A DNA stretch of 64,000 bases from an uncultured Trichormus sp. (lineage in GTDB: Bacteria; Cyanobacteriota; Cyanobacteriia; Cyanobacteriales; Nostocaceae). The DNA is taken from contig CAKZGI010000290.1 of NCBI GenBank assembly GCA_936914905.1, forward strand, positions 1-64,000, written 5' to 3'. This document shows, piece by piece, positions 1 through 9,097 of the stretch (positions within the stretch are counted from its first letter, which is position 1; every line of letters begins with the position of its first letter). Position numbers and translations under genes: made by a program. Below the pieces are notes generated by a model. The model ran no database searches. It saw nothing but the letters and a program-made list of their open reading frames with translations, and was not told the DNA's origin.

Positions 1-55
1 CAGAATTCCCTTCTAGCATTTTTTTGACACCAAGTTAATTTTCCTGACAGGTCTA
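1..55 (-). mobile_element. IS5-like insertion sequence, terminal remnant
   Basis: These 55 bases match 53587..53641 at about 52 of 55 positions, and both end in GACAGGTCTA. At the second site the sequence lies just upstream of a recognisable IS5-family transposase reading frame on the minus strand. This piece is therefore the promoter-side end of another copy whose transposase would lie to the left, outside the window. The end resembles the terminus of the fuller copy at 846..1998. Confidence 0.5.
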
Positions 56-181
56 ATAACCATGGATGAGTTTTTTTGTCAATGTGTAACTCCTAGATTA
101 TTACTATTTTGGAGATGTCTATTTTGTGGCTTACTCTTAATAGTCTTCCAAAACAACAACTCAAAATCTGGCACATTGCCC

Positions 182-397
182 ATGCTCGATATTCTAACAC
201 TCTTGCAAAGCCTCCTACCAGAAATAAAAGTGACGACGATGCGGCAATTGAGCTCCTTAGTCATGGCCATGTTAGTGATGAGGACAGAGTCACAATGTTG
301 GGAATCTCTCGTTGGGCAGGCATAGGTGGTAGTTATTGGACAGTGATGAGATTCTTTCAAACCGTCATACCGTGGGCAACAGTATTCATTACTATAT
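182..397 (+). pseudogene. IS701/IS4-like transposase, N-terminal fragment, frameshifted
   Basis: From the ATG at 182 the frame reads MLDILTLLQSLLPEIK, a start I recognise from cyanobacterial IS701/IS4-type DDE transposases. At about 281-287 the frame shifts, and the following frame gives DRVTMLGISRWAGIGGSYWT and then TVIPWAT, which is the expected continuation. Roughly the first 70 residues are present. The catalytic core is absent, so this is a dead, truncated copy. Family assignment is from memory of the N-terminal motif. Confidence 0.55.
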
Positions 398-845
398 AAT
401 AGTATTATAACATCAACGGGGCAGACTTTACTGACAAATGACTGCACTACTGATGTTGGTTACACTATTTGCATAGATATTTGGTAGATGCTTTGGGTTG
501 GGTAACTTGTTTAGATGTAATTATTGATATGGTTTGGTAAACCAACCAGAAGGTTGAAAAACTTAACGTATATTTGCGCCAAGTACAACATGAGCTTGAT
601 TATTGCTCAACTTCTATTGTTTCCAGTTCATTCTTAATTTCTTGCAGATTCGGAAACAATCATGCAACAGTTTCTTCATACTGAGCTAACTGCTCTAATA
701 TTTCTACTAGCTCTTCCAAAGTAAGCAAACTCTGGGGTTCTTGGCTGGAAGGAACTGTATAATCAGTCATTTGTCCTGAGAATTGGTTGAAAATAGCTGT
801 GATTAATTGCATTGTTATGCTGAACTTCTATTGTTTCCAGTTCAT
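398..845. other. Gene-poor stretch
   Basis: No recognisable gene on either strand except a possible 36-codon reading frame at 660..770. It contains one arm of a 24-base direct repeat (609..632) and most of the other (823..846). The stretch lies between two transposase remnants and probably consists of decayed DNA. Confidence 0.4.
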
Positions 846-846
846 T
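609..846. repeat. 24-base direct repeat pair
   Basis: The same 24 bases, containing CTATTGTTTCCAGTTCATT, occur at 609..632 and 823..846. The second copy ends where the IS5-like element begins. The repeat could be a duplicated gene fragment or a mark of an earlier rearrangement. Confidence 0.7.
660..770 (-). CDS. Possible 36-residue protein or gene remnant
   Basis: The ATG at 770 opens a short frame that reads MTDYTVPSSQ and continues through an acidic, probably helical segment (LTLEELVEILEQLAQ) to a stop at 660. I do not recognise it. It sits in decayed DNA beside an insertion sequence, so it is more likely the end of a lost gene than a working one. Confidence 0.2.
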   Translation of the reverse strand: MTDYTVPSSQEPQSLLTLEELVEILEQLAQYEETVA

Positions 847-1998
847 AGACTTGTCCACAAGAGATAAAAAGCTTACTGTGAAAGCGTTACACGAACTATA
901 ACTAGGATGAAACACCAATTATGGCTGAATGCAAAAATAAGGGTTTGGGGATGAAAACCTCAAAATTGTTAAAAGTTTTGAGAAACATAGCTTTCTAAAA
1001 AAGATAATCTCAAGGCTGATAATTCAAATATCATGACTTAGTATAAACGAATAATTTAGATCTAACCTAACTAATCCACATGCTGCTATTATCACCTGAT
1101 TATAACGATGTCGAGCTAAACGAAATATATCACTAGCTACTCGAAAAGTTTCGACTCTATATATGAGATGTTCAACACCAATTCTTCTTGAGGAGAATTT
1201 CTTATTTTCTTCTTTTTGAATCTCTGAAAATTCAGCTTTTTTAAGCTTCTTATCAGGTGTGGTAATAAATTCTCCTCCTATATAAGCTTTGTCTCCCAAA
1301 AATCTTTGTTTGGCATCTAGGTTTTGGTGATTTTTTCTCAAAAGTATAATATCGCTTATCTTACCTAATTGTCCAATAGAAATATCAACTATATCTTCAC
1401 CTCGTGGCAATACTATAAATTGATTTTTTAGAGTGTGTATTGTCTTCTTGCCTGAATAATATTTTTTCTGCCCCTGATAGTCACCTGGTCTTTCTATAGC
1501 TTGTTCTACACTATCTATTAGTAATTAATACTCACTCAGTCCTTCGCATAATTATTGACATTTTTGCTCATTTTTTTTACCTTTTCTATTTGGGAGACAG
1601 GTGAAATTTACCTCAGAATTTCTAGCCAATAATTAAATCTGTTATTTGCTTTTCTCCTCGATACATCAAACAATAATCCTGGAATTTCAAATGTTGGCTT
1701 CTGTCTGAGGTCTACTAGGCATAAACATACTCCCTCCTTTGGGGTCATTTCTGCTTTACATCCTCCTCCAGACGCTATTAAGCTAATTTTTCTTTTTTCA
1801 ATTTCTGCTTGTTTCTCTAGATGCCTTTTTTCTGCTAATGCTACTAACGTCATAAAGTCTTCATACTTAATTCCAATTAATCTTTTTGATTCCTGGGGGT
1901 ATAATTCTATTCTTTCCAGGGGACTTGTCATTATTGATACAGATAATTACATTTTTTCTATTTATTTTCCTACAGAATTTATTTTAAAGATAGGTCTA
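846..1998 (-). mobile_element. IS5-like insertion sequence, nearly full length, inactive
   Basis: The element starts with TAGACTTGTCC at 846 and ends with GATAGGTCTA at 1998. These are imperfect inverted termini of the TAGACYTRTC type. It holds one transposase reading frame on the minus strand that is broken in its middle. The left part (about 900-1100) is closely similar to the partial copy beginning at 7993. A histidine kinase tail starts directly after the right end, so the element probably landed in that gene. Confidence 0.65.
1024..1931 (-). pseudogene. IS5-family (IS1031-type) transposase, disrupted
   Basis: The N-terminal part (1608..1931) has the helix-turn-helix region typical of this family: IGIKYEDFMTLVALAEKRH, then a Gly-rich hinge (ASGGGC) and PTFEIPGLLFDVSRRKANN. 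The C-terminal part (1024..1410) carries the DDE-core tail with GDKAYIGGE, FSSRRIGVEHLIYRVETFRV and RLARHRYNQVIIAACGLVRL. About 200 bases between the two halves have lost the frame, including the first catalytic aspartate region. The two halves lie in different frames, so no active transposase can be made. Compare the truncated copies at 8168 and 53281. Confidence 0.75.
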
Positions 1999-2124
1999 AT
2001 GGAAACTTACCAAATTGTTGTTGAAGAACACAAAGGTAAAATGAGCTGTCTTTCTAGCCCTGAACAAGGTACAGAATTTCAAATTGAGATTCCTATTAAA
2101 GTCATTGAAGAAAAGACGTTTTAA
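1999..2124 (+). pseudogene. Histidine kinase, C-terminal tail
   Basis: The frame from 1999 reads METYQIVVEEHKGKMSC, then SPEQGTEFQIEIPIKV and a stop at 2124. This is the end of a HATPase_c domain, covering the last helix, the G2-type GTEF motif and the final strand of a two-component sensor kinase. Nothing upstream remains, because the IS5-like element ends at 1998. The rest of the kinase was lost or displaced by that insertion. Confidence 0.65.
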
Positions 2125-2216
2125 AGACCGGAGTGTGATAGTTGTATAAGACATAAGAAAGTAGATCTTATACACATCCTTTTAAAGGGAATAAATTATT
2201 ACTGCACCTTAAAAAA

Positions 2217-3041
2217 ATGAATTTAGAAAAATATAGATTCAACTATTCTTTAGCAGGTAGTCTTCAAAAACCTTTAATTCTGTTTTTACACGGCTTCATA
2301 GGTAACATTGAAAAATTTGATGAAGCTATAAAATTACTAGGTGGAGATTTTTCCTATCTTATCCTTGACCTACCCGGACATGGTAAAACGCAAGTTTTAG
2401 GAAATGATGAATATCATCAAATCGAATGTATTGCCAAAGGCATAATCCATTTATTACAAGAATTAAAAATAGAAAAATGCTTTTTACTTGGTTATTCCAT
2501 GGGAGGAAGATTAGCCTTATATTTAACCCTACATTTACCTGAAAAATTTATCAAAGTTATTTTAGAGTAAGCTTCTCCAAGTTTAGCAACAAACATAGAA
2601 AGATTAGCCAGAATTATAAGTGATAGTCAAATCGCCAGGAAATTAACTATCATTAGCGAACAAAGTGATTTTCGGATTTTCTTAAATAATTGGTATGATC
2701 AGCCTATATTTAGTAATGTCAAAAATTGACCCAAATATCAAAAAATTATAGAAAGTAGGTTAGAAAATAAACCTTTAGAACTAGCAAAATCATTACAGTT
2801 TATGGGTACAGGATACCAGCCTTCCTTGTGGGAAAACATTAAAGAAAATAAAACACCTTTGCTTTTATTAGTTGGAGAAAATGACGAAAAATTTATCAAC
2901 ATTAATACAGTGGAGTCCTACAGATGTAAAGTTGCCCAACTAAAAACTACTAGTCAAGCTTGACATAATACACACTTAGAAGATACATTATCATTTGTCC
3001 AGAATCTGCATAAATTTATTAGTGTAGGGTGTGGAGCGTGA
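2217..3041 (+). pseudogene. menH: menH (SHCHC synthase), three in-frame stops
   Basis: The frame encodes an alpha/beta hydrolase resembling MenH, which makes 2-succinyl-6-hydroxy-cyclohexadiene carboxylate in phylloquinone synthesis. Visible motifs are LFLHGFIG (oxyanion loop), LDLPGHGKT and the nucleophile elbow GYSMGG, then a C-terminal LLLVGENDEKF near the acid residue and HNTHLED near the catalytic histidine. One frame runs for 275 codons but is interrupted by TAA at 2568, TGA at 2727 and TGA at 2961. There are no frameshifts. At two of the stops (Ser/Leu to TAA, Gly to TGA) single-base changes would explain the loss. A functional copy may exist elsewhere. Confidence 0.75.
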
Positions 3042-3079
3042 GGAGATAGGGAACATTATTTATTACCTCCTGATTCCTC

Positions 3080-3630
3080 GTAGGGGAAAGTCGGCGTAAA
3101 ACTTCATTTAACTGCTCCTAACGCAACAGTTTAGAAATATCAGTTCCCCAAACTTTTGGATCGTTCAACCAACGATAAACAACTATATCTTGATACTCAG
3201 GTTGGAAACTGTAACTAGACCAAAACATTACCTGAGACGGGTTGGGATGATAGCGAGGTGCAATTTCAGCCGAAGTAGTATTAATAATTTGATACCTACC
3301 CGCAGCAGTAGAACAATTACCTGTATTTGGTCCAACGACAATAGTCACACATATCTGAGGATGACGACTCAGGTCATTTACTTGTTGACCACCATATAAC
3401 AGAGAATAAGGACGTTTACTATTAGCCTCACTGAACTAAATAGTCCGCATTAAGGCTCGAATATAAGGATCACCTTCCGTCATCACTAAAGGAGGTTGTT
3501 TTTTCTCAAACACGGGGTCAGAAGATAAACGCAAATTGCTACCAATATACCACTGTAATAAATATACAAACCCAAAAAGCACGGCTATCGGGGCTATCAG
3601 TTTTTCTACACCTTTGAGTTTAAAAGTCAT
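3080..3630 (-). pseudogene. Phage-lysozyme-like muramidase, nonsense-mutated
   Basis: The product starts with an anchor or signal segment (LIAPIAVLFGFVYLLQWYI), followed by PYIRALMRTI, a stop at 3436, then FSEANSKRPYSLLYGGQQV and NCSTAAGRYQI. This resembles lambda-endolysin-type (GH104-like) muramidases, which share the GAGRYQ motif. A second stop occurs at 3118, after which the frame still reads QLNEVLRRLSPT before running into an intergenic repeat. The C-terminal end is missing. The frame is otherwise intact. The gene would have encoded a peptidoglycan-cleaving envelope protein. Confidence 0.6.
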
Positions 3631-3650
3631 TAGTCATTAGTCGTTAGTCA

Positions 3651-4334
3651 TTAATAAATTGTTCTCTGTTCCCTATTCCCTATTTGTTGAAACAATTCCT
3701 GGAAGCTTTTGGGGGTAGCTTCAGGTTTAGCGACAATTTCCACAATTTTATTGCGTGCAGCAGGTTCAAACAGAGACTCTACACAAACCTGAGCTACTTT
3801 TTGCCGGGGGATGCTACCATCAAACAAAGTATCAGCACCCTCCATTACTATGGCATCAGAGTTATCTTCATTTTTCAGCCCTCCAGGTCGCACAATTGTA
3901 TAGGTGAGTCCACTTTTTTGGATGTATTCTTCAGCTTGCTTTTTCCACACTAAAATTAACCAAAACAGGTTTAGGGGATGAAAAAACTGAGAAACACATA
4001 AAGAAGAAACTAAGATGAAATGGTCAATTTGCTTGGTTTTAGCTGCTTCTACTAAATTTTTTGTACCTTCGAAATCTACTTTATAGGGGGCTGTGGGGTC
4101 GAAACTGGGTTTTGCACCAGTAGCGCACATTACTACGGTACTATCACCTAAAACCGCAGTTAGGCTTTCTGGTTGTAATACATCACCTATAACTAACTCG
4201 ACTTCAGGAGACAAAATAGCTTTGGCTGTTTCTGAATCCCTGACCAAAGCACGGACTTTGATATTTCTGGCTACTAACTCTTGTACTATGCGACGACCTG
4301 TTTCACCTGTTGCACCTGCTACAAATATTTTCAT
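3651..4334 (-). CDS. NAD(P)-binding atypical SDR family protein
   Basis: This 227-residue protein begins MKIFVAGATGETGRRIV, a Rossmann nucleotide-binding loop of the GATGxTG type used by atypical short-chain dehydrogenases (NmrA/Ycf39-like, NAD(P)H-binding family). The pattern continues with VRALVRD (second strand), VVMCATGAKP, FEGTKNLVEAAK and TIVRPGGL. No catalytic Tyr-X3-Lys is evident, so it may be a sensor, an assembly factor or a reductase of unknown substrate. The last residues (REQRTIY) are encoded by a short intergenic-type repeat that has replaced the normal end. The start is the ATG at 4334. It is intact, although its downstream neighbour is broken. Confidence 0.8.
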   Translation of the reverse strand: MKIFVAGATGETGRRIVQELVARNIKVRALVRDSETAKAILSPEVELVIGDVLQPESLTAVLGDSTVVMCATGAKPSFDPTAPYKVDFEGTKNLVEAAKTKQIDHFILVSSLCVSQFFHPLNLFWLILVWKKQAEEYIQKSGLTYTIVRPGGLKNEDNSDAIVMEGADTLFDGSIPRQKVAQVCVESLFEPAARNKIVEIVAKPEATPKSFQELFQQIGNREQRTIY

Positions 4335-4512
4335 GATTGACGCTATATTAGGAAACTAATGTGTACTGACTTCGTTCTTAATTGTAGTGATTCCATGGAG
4401 TTGATGACAGTTTATTGATGTTTTGATGAAATTTGCATTTTTGTGTGAAAAATATTTCCGTAATTGGGAATTCTAAATATAGACAAACTGCCAACTATAC
4501 AAAAAACGCATT

Positions 4513-5172
4513 ATGGTAGCAAATAACTGGGAATGTCAATCCTTGGAAAGAACAGAATCAGTTTTACTAGTGGGTTCAAGTGTCGCAGTAGATGAAACTC
4601 TATCAAAAAAGACCCATTCGGGACCAAGTAAATTTTATAGTCATCATCAAGACTGCATGGAAATGTATGCCCCAATTGAAAAGGTGGCTGAATATCTTAA
4701 TAGTCACTCTTCATGGTTTGCACGCTGTGCTGAACCGATGACCGTACAACCTTTGGGTGATAATGGTTATGGGTTGGTAATTGGTCGGTTTGGTGCTTTT
4801 GGTTATGAAGTTGAACCAAAAATTGGTTTGGAATTGTTGGACCCAGAGGAAGGTAAATACCGTATCCGTACAATTCCCATCCCAAACTATCAAGCTCCTA
4901 GTTATGATGTGGACTATAATGCGTGCATGGAATTGGTAGAAAGTTTGCCTGAGATGACACGGGTAGAATGGGAATTAGATTTGATGGTTGAGCTTCATTT
5001 TCCTGGATTTATTAAGCGTTTACCACATTCTTTAATTCAATCTACAGGCGATCGCTTACTTAATCAAATTGTCCGTCAAGTCTCCCGTTGCTTAACCCAC
5101 AAAGTCCAAGAAGATTTTCATCAGTCTATCGGTATCCCCTTTCTGGTCAATTCTAAGAAAAAGTGTCATTAG
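4513..5172 (+). CDS. DUF1997 family protein
   Basis: A 219-residue soluble protein of the DUF1997 family, which is conserved in cyanobacteria and plant plastids and has no firm function. The core runs from about residue 45 (MEMYAPIEKVAEYLNSHSSW) through FGYEVEPKIGLELL, NACMELVESLPEMTRVEWEL and LPHSLIQSTGDRLLNQIVRQ. It looks like a START/SRPBCC-like lipid-binding fold, though that is inference. A HIP1 octamer lies inside the gene near 5049. It is a single gene transcribed away from the SDR gene; the C-terminal KKKCH tail may be extended by a neighbouring repeat. Confidence 0.8.
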   Translation: MVANNWECQSLERTESVLLVGSSVAVDETLSKKTHSGPSKFYSHHQDCMEMYAPIEKVAEYLNSHSSWFARCAEPMTVQPLGDNGYGLVIGRFGAFGYEVEPKIGLELLDPEEGKYRIRTIPIPNYQAPSYDVDYNACMELVESLPEMTRVEWELDLMVELHFPGFIKRLPHSLIQSTGDRLLNQIVRQVSRCLTHKVQEDFHQSIGIPFLVNSKKKCH

Positions 5173-5235
5173 TCATTGGTCGTTGGGAACAGGGAACAGG
5201 GAATGTTTATCTTTCTCCTGCCTCCTGCCTCCTGA

Positions 5236-5706
5236 CTATGCTTTGGTAAGAATTCTGATGATAATTTCTACACCAGAAAACGCTTGCCAAATAAACAGCC
5301 CTAAAATACAGAAATTCAGCAATATATGAGTTGCCCTGGCCCAATTTGCTCCTTTTTGCATAAAGGGCGATAGAGACGCGGAAAGTGCTATCAAACCTGT
5401 CATCCCTAAGCCTACTAACAGGTGGGGTCCAACAAATAATTTGCCGTTATTGATGTAAGTAACAGCCATACCTCCAATTGAACCCGCTACCATCAAAGCT
5501 AAGAGAATCGACCCAATTTGGTGGTGTTTAATTGTATATTTGCCTTTAATCAATTCTTTTTTCTCTTCACCTTGAGCATTTCTGGTACGCTGTATTTGTA
5601 AGCCTAAGTAAGCTGCATACAAGGATAATGCTAATATTATCCACATGATTGCTGGGTGAAAGAAGTTCAACCCATATTTCACCGCTGGAGAAAGTTCAAG
5701 GCTCAT
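5236..5706 (-). CDS. DUF4079 four-helix membrane protein
   Basis: The product is a 156-residue membrane protein of the DUF4079 family, found in cyanobacteria and some plastids. Four hydrophobic helices are visible: HPAIMWIILALSLYAAYLGL; a second after the charged loop around KGKYTIKHHQ (GSILLALMVAGSIGGMAV); GPHLLVGLGMTGLIALSASL; and THILLNFCILGLFIWQAFSG. Conserved histidines near helix starts suggest a heme- or quinone-linked role, but this is not established. I chose the ATG at 5706 (MSLELSP); a TTG at 5721 in the same frame is an alternative. Confidence 0.8.
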   Translation of the reverse strand: MSLELSPAVKYGLNFFHPAIMWIILALSLYAAYLGLQIQRTRNAQGEEKKELIKGKYTIKHHQIGSILLALMVAGSIGGMAVTYINNGKLFVGPHLLVGLGMTGLIALSASLSPFMQKGANWARATHILLNFCILGLFIWQAFSGVEIIIRILTKA

Positions 5707-6132
5707 CGTGTGTTCATCCAATGATTAAATCTTAATAAAACTTAGCATACCTTAGTTCAGCAATCAGTACTCCGTACCCGGATTTCTTCTTGCCTCTTGC
5801 CAAAGTGGTTAAGCAATCTCAGAGTGAACTACCCAAACTGACCTGACGGTAGAGTCTGGGCTTCCTGTCCAACAGAAAGCACAATAGTAGATTTCTTTCG
5901 TGCTCTATTACTGCGACTTAGAGTAATCCAAGGAAAAAATGATCCAAAACCAGGGATACTGAGAGAATAATTAGCGTGCAGTATGGTTTATGTCTCCAGA
6001 ATGATTAATCCAACTAAGTGATAGTCTAAGGTCCTTGTATATGAAGACAGCACAAAAGCTAAAGAGTAATACTTTGAAGATTCTTGTCGCCCCCTCAAGC
6101 GAAAACGATTAACGCATCTCAAAATTTCTGAC
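5707..6132. other. Gene-poor stretch before an IS66-like remnant
   Basis: No intact gene is visible. The right part (about 6000-6130) probably holds the eroded upstream portion of the transposase that becomes readable at 6133. At 6088..6103 the 16 bases TCGCCCCCTCAAGCGA occur, and their exact reverse complement lies at 8546..8561. Confidence 0.35.
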
Positions 6133-6426
6133 TTGCTATATGTTTTAGAGCATCCTGAATTACCATTACACAATAATCCTGCGGAGTTAGCTGCTAGGAC
6201 GTTAGTGCAACGGCGTAATATTAGTTATGCCACTCAGATTCTTGAGGGTACTCAGGCTTGGGATACTTTTATATCTCTTGTTGCTACTACTCGTAAGTTA
6301 GGAATTAGCTTTTTTGAATATATCCGTGACTGGATTTCTCAGATTGGAAATATTCCCTCTTTAGGGACTATTTTTCGTCAAAAATCTGTTCTCAATCCCT
6401 TTGATTGCTCATGGATGCCTCAATAA
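6133..6426 (+). pseudogene. IS66-like transposase, C-terminal fragment
   Basis: The 97-residue frame reads LYVLEHPELPLHNNPAELAA and then QAWDTFISLVATTRKLGISF. This is the end of a DDE transposase of the IS66-like type, with the Asn-Asn-X-Ala-Glu motif that carries the last catalytic glutamate. The upstream catalytic aspartates and the accessory genes of such elements are missing. The fragment cannot act alone. Family naming is by motif recall. Confidence 0.55.
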
Positions 6427-6667
6427 CTCCTTCACCCTCCAGTTTTTTCACCGTGTTTACCACGACCTTCCTCGATACTTCTTCCACCAGTATTAAGTTG
6501 TGATCGATGGAATAATACACCTGCTCTTGCTACTCGCTCCCAAAGTCCTGCTGTAATGGGACTATGTCGTAAACATGGACATGGTACATCCCGGTTGTAG
6601 TTTTTACATACAGATCATTTCGGTAGCCTTTGGTGATACCTTCTATCTCATCGCGTTCGTCATTATA
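6427..6667. other. Non-coding, probably eroded IS DNA
   Basis: No gene was recognised. The stretch lies between the IS66-like fragment and a MITE and probably includes the fragment's former terminal region. Confidence 0.3.
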
Positions 6668-6797
6668 TAAGTAGCTGGGCGGAAAAATTCATAACTATGT
6701 CATGGCGAATGCAGGAAAGGGGAATCAAGCAATCCCAAGGGTTTCAAGTAGTTTACACTTTGCTACATATTTATATTTATTTGTGTCTACCTACTTA
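6668..6797 (+). mobile_element. MITE, family A, copy 1
   Basis: A 130-base element starting TAAGTAGCTGGGCGG and ending GTCTACCTACTTA, so the ends are inverted repeats. The same sequence recurs at 20501..20630 (opposite strand) and 62728..62863. It has no coding capacity. The TA ends fit a Tc1/IS630-type transposase acting in trans, though that is inference. Confidence 0.75.
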
Positions 6798-6868
6798 GGT
6801 AATAAATTTCTATTTTTATTTCTTCCTTATATTAATTTAGTTGAATTTTTTTTACTGTTGCACTATCT

Positions 6869-7096
6869 TTAGTGTTGATCCTCTAATTTTTCTAGCACTA
6901 CTTGTTTCAACTCATTTTTAAAGTCTTCAAAGTTCAGTTTTCCATTTTGGGCAGGGACAATCTCGAAGTGCTTTGGATCGTTGCCACCCTGAATGATGTT
7001 GAGAGTTTTGGGGATGCTCTTGACTTCATAAGTACCTCCGAATTTCCCAAAGTCTTTTTTCTTGTTGAAAAGGGACACAGCATGGGTGTTCTTCAT
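6869..7096 (-). CDS. Hypothetical protein, 75 residues
   Basis: The frame starts at ATG 7096 and reads MKNTHAVSLFNKKKDFGKFG, with a basic N-terminus and a more acidic, helical C-terminus (LNFEDFKNELKQVVLEKLED). I do not recognise the family. The segment GGNDPKHFEIVPAQNGKLNF looks like a compact folded motif. It is the only uninterrupted frame in 2 kb of decayed DNA, so it may be a small surviving gene or the end of a larger lost protein. Confidence 0.4.
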   Translation of the reverse strand: MKNTHAVSLFNKKKDFGKFGGTYEVKSIPKTLNIIQGGNDPKHFEIVPAQNGKLNFEDFKNELKQVVLEKLEDQH

Positions 7097-7144
7097 CTTT
7101 CTTGCTTGGCTATCCTAGACTTGCTATGCAAAATTAATACTTAA

Positions 7145-7727
7145 TAGCAGCTTAAATTCATTATATAGTAAGGGATTAAATACAATCAAATTGTTTTTTT
7201 ATTAAATCTGTTGTTTTGTATGGATTAAAGCTTATAATATAAATATTTTCAGCCTTTTTGATGTCTTAACTTATCATACCCAAACTGGGATAGCTATTAA
7301 TTTCTTCCAATGCGCTCTTCAATTCATTATTTTCCACCACTATTAAAACACCAATTCCTTTTTACATTGCTGGTCCGTTACGGACATAGCTTATATTGAC
7401 AATGCAAAGCATCTCAAATTCTTCAGAAGCAAACCGTGATGTCTTTAAGCAAAATGCAGGTTCAATCGGTTCAAAATTAAATTGATCTATTTTTTCTCTA
7501 AGAGATCGTTTATACCACCCCTGAATTGTTTAATACACAAACTACTGAAAGAGTCTTCAAATTCCACCAATTTATCACCCTTTTTATTTGTGACAAGTGC
7601 CATACTGTATTTTCTCTAACCTTCAGTATCGGGTTGATTAATTTGCAACAGGATTTGTCTAGGAACCTCAACGTCAAAAAGATTGTTAAACACTATCATG
7701 CTATTGTCTCAGATCAAATTGTTAGCT
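7145..7727. other. Stretch without an intact gene
   Basis: The left 120 bases are very AT-rich and hold nothing recognisable. From about 7266 to 7518 the minus strand contains a broken frame (next entry). The remainder up to 7727 shows no gene. Confidence 0.35.
7266..7518 (-). pseudogene. Unrecognised coding remnant
   Basis: The minus strand reads, in one frame, EPIEPAFCLKTSRFASEEFE, then MLCIVNISYVRNGPAM, one stop, and GIGVLIVVENNELKSALEEI before a final stop at 7266. The long amphipathic stretch and single stop suggest a recently broken gene rather than chance. I do not recognise the family. It precedes the YbjN-like fragment on the same strand, so the two could be parts of one degraded locus. 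Confidence 0.3.
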
Positions 7728-7993
7728 TTAGATTTGGGCAAACACATCTACTGGGGACACATCACTCTCAATTACTGCCATAATTCCTGGCAGGTATTGA
7801 TCCATCATTGTTACTTTGGCGTAAACTATCTGTTTAATTAGTGCAAAACTGAGGCGATCACCTTCTGCATGAATGCTGGTTTTTTGGCGAATTTCCCCAT
7901 CATTAAAATCGAGTTCAAAGTTGCCGATAATAATGCCGTAATTTGCTCTAGTGATACATTCGGGGATCATTTGTTTTTTATTTTCTAGGGGAT
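7728..7993 (-). pseudogene. YbjN-domain protein, truncated by an insertion sequence
   Basis: The frame reads ECITRANYGIIIGNFELDFN, GEIRQKTSIHAEGDRLSFAL and VTMMDQYLPGIMAVIESDVS. This matches the YbjN family (putative sensory-transduction regulator, type III secretion chaperone-like fold), which is common in cyanobacteria. The first part of the domain is missing: the frame runs at 7993 straight into the terminus of an IS5-like element (TAGACCTGTCC). The remaining C-terminal portion is without stops. It is inactive by truncation. Confidence 0.6.
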
Positions 7994-8440
7994 TAGACCT
8001 GTCCATAAAAGCTAAGGAGCTTACTGTGGAGGGGTTACAGGAAATTTTTTTGATATAAGACAGCTTTGCTGAACGTAAAAATGAGGCTTTGGGGATGAAA
8101 ATCTCAAAATTATCAAAAGTTTTGAGAAATATAGCTTTCTAAAAAGGTAAATATGAAATCTGATAACTCAAATATTATGGCCTAGTATAAATGAAGCATT
8201 TAAATGTAACCTAACTAATCCACATACCGTATCTATCACCTGACTATAACGATTTCGAGCTAGACGAAATCTGTCACTGGCAACTCGAAAAATTTTCAGC
8301 CTACAAATGAGATGTTCAACAAAAATTCTTCTAGAAGATAATTCCTTATTCTCTTCTTTTTCAGTTTCGGAAAGTCCGGCTTTTTTTAGCTTTTTGTAAG
8401 GTGTGGTAATCAGTTCTTCTCCTATGGTTAATTTATTTAA
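7993..8440 (-). mobile_element. IS5-like insertion sequence, truncated copy 2
   Basis: The left terminus TTAGACCTGTCC at 7993 and the following 200 bases are closely similar to the copy at 846..1998. The element breaks off near 8440, where similarity to the transposase gene ends. It interrupts the YbjN-domain gene. Confidence 0.65.
8168..8440 (-). pseudogene. IS5-family transposase, C-terminal fragment
   Basis: The fragment reads GEELITTPYKKLKKAGLSET, then SSRRIFVEHLICRLKIFRVA and CGLVRLHLNASFIL. It is homologous to the C-terminal part of the transposase at 1024..1410. It keeps the final catalytic glutamate region (VEHLI) but lacks the N-terminal DNA-binding part and the two catalytic aspartates. 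Confidence 0.7.
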
Positions 8441-8458
8441 TTCAAATTTCCCCTCCAC

Positions 8459-9097
8459 TCTACCCTATCCCACTGAGAGAGCTTTTTTACCTCCTCTCCG
8501 AGTTTTGAAATTGCCACCTTCATCCATAAAAAGGTGTATCGCTTGAGGGGGCGATAAGCAAGATGAAACCACCACAGGACAAAGGTTTTACGTGATAGAT
8601 CCCTTGGGAAAATTGATAGAAAACCGGTGCTTATTGACAATTAACTGTGCACTTATCAGGCAACTACGCCAGCATAAACCCTGAAGATACGAAGAGAATG
8701 GTCTTGTTAATGGAACAACTCATCAGTGTTATTCGCAATAAGTGGACATTTTATCAGTAGCTTCTAAAGGCCATACCCCTTATACAGGAAGCTTTTTAGG
8801 TTCTTTGTCACACCCTCACGTGTGTCCCATTCATCCCACCCCTCAAGGACGTTAAACCCTGAAAGCCAAAAAGATTTCAGGGTTTAACTGGTGGGCTTTC
8901 TGCTCTCATCACTGTAATTTTCGCAAGAGTGCGGAAAAGGTTAAAGGGTAAAGAAAAATTCTACCTCTTATCCTCTTTACCCCTTTCCCCAATTTCTGAA
9001 AGAAGTCCAATATCTACGGTACGCTGACATAAAAAGTTGATGTCCTAATCCTCCTGGCAACTGCTATAAGTGGATATGTAATCCATTTTTTTCTGCC
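8459..9097. other. Gene-poor stretch
   Basis: No intact gene. The plus strand around 8650-8755 reads YASINPEDTKRMVLLMEQLI and VIRNKWTFYQ before a stop, which may be a gene remnant that I do not recognise. A perfect 14-base inverted repeat lies at 8851..8888. The last 60 bases precede the GTPase start. Confidence 0.35.
8851..8888. repeat. Strong inverted repeat (hairpin)
   Basis: GTTAAACCCTGAAA at 8851..8864 is followed after a 10-base loop by its exact reverse complement at 8875..8888. There is no T-run on either side, so it is not a standard terminator. A palindromic end of an IS200/IS605-type element is one possible explanation. Confidence 0.6.

Noticed and set aside
2217-3041. Stop codons in menH, moaA and others as recoding or an alternative genetic code
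   Set aside because: Both TAA and TGA occur at the breaks, other genes use them as normal stops, and no selenocysteine or frameshift element is visible. Simple decay explains them.
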